From Patescibacteria group bacterium UBA6065 (GTDB lineage Bacteria > Patescibacteriota > Minisyncoccia > Phycocordibacterales > UBA6065), in contig DIYB01000001.1 of NCBI GenBank assembly GCA_002428865.1, positions 1 to 6,349 on the forward strand: a stretch of DNA of 6,349 nucleotides, in the 5' to 3' direction. The stretch's first letter is position 1. Each line of letters opens with the position of its first letter. The notes below the pieces were generated by a model. It was not told the origin of the DNA. It searched no databases and was given only the letters and a program-made list of their open reading frames with translations. The position numbers and the translations under genes are program-made. Shown here piece after piece: positions 4,693 to 6,349 of this stretch.

Positions 4693-6235
4693 GAACCGCG
4701 TATTTTTGCCTATATTGGAGAGCTTCGAGAATGTGTTCTCGAGTGATGTGGTCTTTGTCCGAGAGATCGGCGATCGTACGCGCAAGACGTAATACACGAT
4801 GGTATCCCCGCGCAGAGAGATCGTATGTTTTTGATGCTTGGTTTAGGATTTTTTCTGCTTCTGGGTCGATGTTGATAAGTGCTCCGATATCTCGTGCTGA
4901 CATCTCGCTATTGAGCATGTTTGGTTTATCGGTTGATCCAAATCGATCACTTTGTTTCCGACGCGCTCGATAGATCATCTCTTTTGCTGTTTCTGATTCA
5001 TGGCTGGTACGAGATCGCTTGATGAGCTTGTCATGGTCAATTTTTGATACCTCAATCCACATATCAATTCGATCAACAATAGGACCAGAGAGTCTCCGTT
5101 CGTAGCGCGCAATATCTTTTGCGGCACAAACACACACCTTGCCACGCACTCCTCTATTACCACATGGACAGGGATTCATTGCGGCGATAAGTATGAAGTG
5201 CGCGGGAAAATGAGCGGTTCCTTTTGCTCTCGACACAGATACGATACGATCCTCAAGTGGCTGGCGTAGTGTTTCGATCACCTTTCGATCAAATTCTGGA
5301 AATTCATCCAGAAACAACACGCCTTTATGCGCCAGAGTGATCTCTCCTGGTCGTGGAATGGTACCACCACCGACGAGAGATACATATGACGCTGTGTGAT
5401 GTGGTGATCGTATCGGCGGACGTGTGACAATCGATCCGTCGAGTAGTCCAGCAGCCGAATGTATCTCGGTCACGATGAGCGAGTCTTCAAATGACAGTGG
5501 TGGAAGTATGGATGAGAGTGCTTTTGCCAGCATCGTCTTGCCGGTTCCTGGTGGTCCCCAGAGGGCAATGTTGTGGCCTCCTGCTGCTGCAATCATGAGG
5601 CCTCGTTTTGCACTCTCTTGGCCGATAATGTCATCGATAGTGAGTTCGTCGTCTGCTACGGGATTATGTACCTGCGTCTTTTGTGCAGGAGCTAATCGGC
5701 TGGCTGTGTGCGAGTGCACATGCTCGAGGTGTTCGATAAGTTCATGGAGTGTTTCTACACCATAGATCTGTATGCCATCAATGAGTGCTGCCTCACGCTC
5801 ATTTGCCTTTGGCACGTACAGTTCAAGAAACCCGAGCCTCTTTGCGAGACGAGCTATCGACAAACATCCTCGTATGGGTCGTATGTCACCATCGAGTGAT
5901 AGTTCGCCAGCAAACATGCGTCCCTCTGTTTCAAATACAGTTAGGCCCTCAGCGAGGAGATATCCAAGCGCAATCGGCAAATCAAATGACGGACCTTCTT
6001 TTTTGAGATCAGCCGGTGCAAGTGAGATGACGATTTTTTGGCTCGATGATCGAGGAGATTTATATCCTGAATTTTTAAGCGCTGCAGAGACTCGATCGCG
6101 AGCTTCCTCGACTGCCTTATCGGGTAATCCAACCACTGAAAACGAATGGAGACCTCTCGATAGATCGGTCTCCACTGAAACGAGGTGAGCTTTGAGAAGG
6201 TGGTTTTGTGCGCTGTAGACCTTCGAAAAGCTCAT
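4688..6235 (-). CDS. comM: ComM/YifB family AAA+ ATPase (Mg-chelatase-like)
   Basis: ComM is a hexameric AAA+ helicase that in naturally transformable bacteria promotes branch migration when incoming DNA recombines with the chromosome; YifB homologues are widespread. The product has 515 residues (usual about 500-510). It has the N-terminal Lon S5-fold domain (about 20-160, with SFSVVGLPDKAVEEARDRV at 31-49 and DLKKEGPSFDLPIALG at 76-91), the AAA+ core with Walker A GPPGTGKT (227-234), Walker B VLFLDEF (306-312), sensor region AAMNPCPCG (351-359) and the paired C-x-C at 368/370, the arginine-finger segment GPIVDRID (384-391), and the C-terminal Mg-chelatase helical domain with SARGYHRVLRLARTIADL near the end. 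ATG 6235 is chosen because AGGA sits 8 nt upstream and homologues begin close to MSFSKVYS. A longer frame from ATG 6304 would run back through the upstream zinc-finger gene. It is the downstream partner of that gene. Confidence 0.95.
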   Translation of the reverse strand: MSFSKVYSAQNHLLKAHLVSVETDLSRGLHSFSVVGLPDKAVEEARDRVSAALKNSGYKSPRSSSQKIVISLAPADLKKEGPSFDLPIALGYLLAEGLTVFETEGRMFAGELSLDGDIRPIRGCLSIARLAKRLGFLELYVPKANEREAALIDGIQIYGVETLHELIEHLEHVHSHTASRLAPAQKTQVHNPVADDELTIDDIIGQESAKRGLMIAAAGGHNIALWGPPGTGKTMLAKALSSILPPLSFEDSLIVTEIHSAAGLLDGSIVTRPPIRSPHHTASYVSLVGGGTIPRPGEITLAHKGVLFLDEFPEFDRKVIETLRQPLEDRIVSVSRAKGTAHFPAHFILIAAMNPCPCGNRGVRGKVCVCAAKDIARYERRLSGPIVDRIDMWIEVSKIDHDKLIKRSRTSHESETAKEMIYRARRKQSDRFGSTDKPNMLNSEMSARDIGALINIDPEAEKILNQASKTYDLSARGYHRVLRLARTIADLSDKDHITREHILEALQYRQKYAVQ

Positions 6236-6243
6236 GTGTTTTT

Positions 6244-6247
6244 TCCT
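6244..6247 (-). promoter_or_regulatory. Ribosome binding site of comM overlapping the upstream stop codon
   Basis: On the minus strand the upstream gene ends TAG (6248-6246), and the last two bases of that stop form the start of AGGA (6247-6244), 8 nt before the comM ATG. The overlap of stop and Shine-Dalgarno suggests coupled translation and decides the comM start. Confidence 0.7.
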
Positions 6248-6349
6248 AATACACTTGGCTATCCTTGTGGGCAAGACAGGTGCGTGCCGAAGGATTTGCT
6301 TCAAGGCGGGCTTTTTCTATTGGCTTTCCCGAGACCTCGCAGATACCGC
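6246..6349 (-). CDS. C-terminal end of a DksA/TraR-like zinc-finger protein (5' partial)
   Basis: An open frame enters from the right edge and gives 33 residues before TAG. It starts GICEVSGKPIEKARLEANPS and continues ARTCLAHKDSQVY. This matches the C-terminal finger of DksA/TraR proteins, usually YGxCExCGxxI...RLEAxPxAxxCxxC/H. Family members bind RNA polymerase at the secondary channel and modulate initiation, though many short relatives are uncharacterised. Here the ligand positions read C-x2-S and C-x2-H: the second cysteine is serine and the fourth is histidine. The serine should weaken or abolish zinc binding unless another residue helps. Histidine at the fourth site is common in YteA-like relatives. 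It is coupled to comM, whose start lies 10 nt after this stop. The N-terminal coiled-coil part is outside the window. Confidence 0.8.
   Translation of the reverse strand, partial: GICEVSGKPIEKARLEANPSARTCLAHKDSQVY

Noticed and set aside
630..6188. Long open frames opposite ksgA, the helicase and comM
   Set aside because: They are antisense shadows of conserved genes, with low-complexity Ser/Arg-rich translations and no recognisable domains.
6236..6304. Longer comM from ATG 6304
   Set aside because: These bases encode the conserved DksA/TraR finger in another frame, and ATG 6235 has a well-placed AGGA and the family-like N-terminus.
1..6349. Alternative genetic code with UGA as glycine
   Set aside because: No in-frame UGA is found in any recognised gene. 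All seven stops are TAA or TAG, but seven genes are too few for that to mean recoding.
1..6349. tRNA, rRNA, CRISPR arrays, insertion sequences, attachment sites
   Set aside because: No cloverleaf, rRNA core sequence, regularly spaced repeats, transposase motifs or flanking duplications were seen on reading both strands.

Overview
The window looks like a chromosomal segment of a Patescibacteria (candidate phyla radiation, Parcubacteria-like) bacterium. This rests on a small secreted cysteine-containing protein of a type I recall from that group, a LysM-M23 peptidase with an HGYNGVD-type zinc site, and a DksA/TraR-like zinc finger with incomplete ligands. All three are recognised from memory, so the taxonomic call is moderate. 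No in-frame UGA occurs in any of the genes, so the UGA=Gly code of Gracilibacteria is not indicated. There are no rRNA or tRNA genes, CRISPR arrays or insertion sequences that I can see.

Layout. (1) Positions 1-629, plus strand: the 3' end of a secreted protein with an IPT/TIG-like tail, then, 4 nt later, a 131-residue exported protein whose predicted mature part has no charged residue at all. (2) Positions 626-3355, minus strand: a two-gene unit, a GTG-started UvrD/PcrA-type DNA helicase followed by the 16S rRNA dimethyltransferase KsgA. The end of ksgA overlaps the end of the exported-protein gene by the four bases CTAG. (3) Positions 3356-3618: a regulatory intergenic region between the divergent helicase and peptidase genes. 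It holds a good sigma70-type promoter facing right, a perfect 7-4-7 inverted repeat in the spacer and -10 box that resembles CsoR/CstR-family operators, a second palindrome touching the -35 box, and a structured leader. (4) Positions 3619-4656, plus strand: a secreted peptidoglycan hydrolase with two LysM domains and an M23 catalytic domain, starting at TTG. (5) A bidirectional intrinsic terminator at 4656-4692 is shared with the convergent comM. (6) Positions 4688-6349, minus strand: the 3' end of a DksA/TraR-like zinc-finger gene, translationally coupled to comM, whose ComM/YifB product in other bacteria is a helicase acting in recombination of transformed DNA.

The gene content is mostly housekeeping (rRNA maturation, DNA repair, recombination, wall remodelling). 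The novelty lies in the control region at 3450-3487, where an apparent metal- or sulfur-sensor operator sits on the promoter of a wall hydrolase with no sensor gene nearby in the window, and in the charge-free secreted protein.
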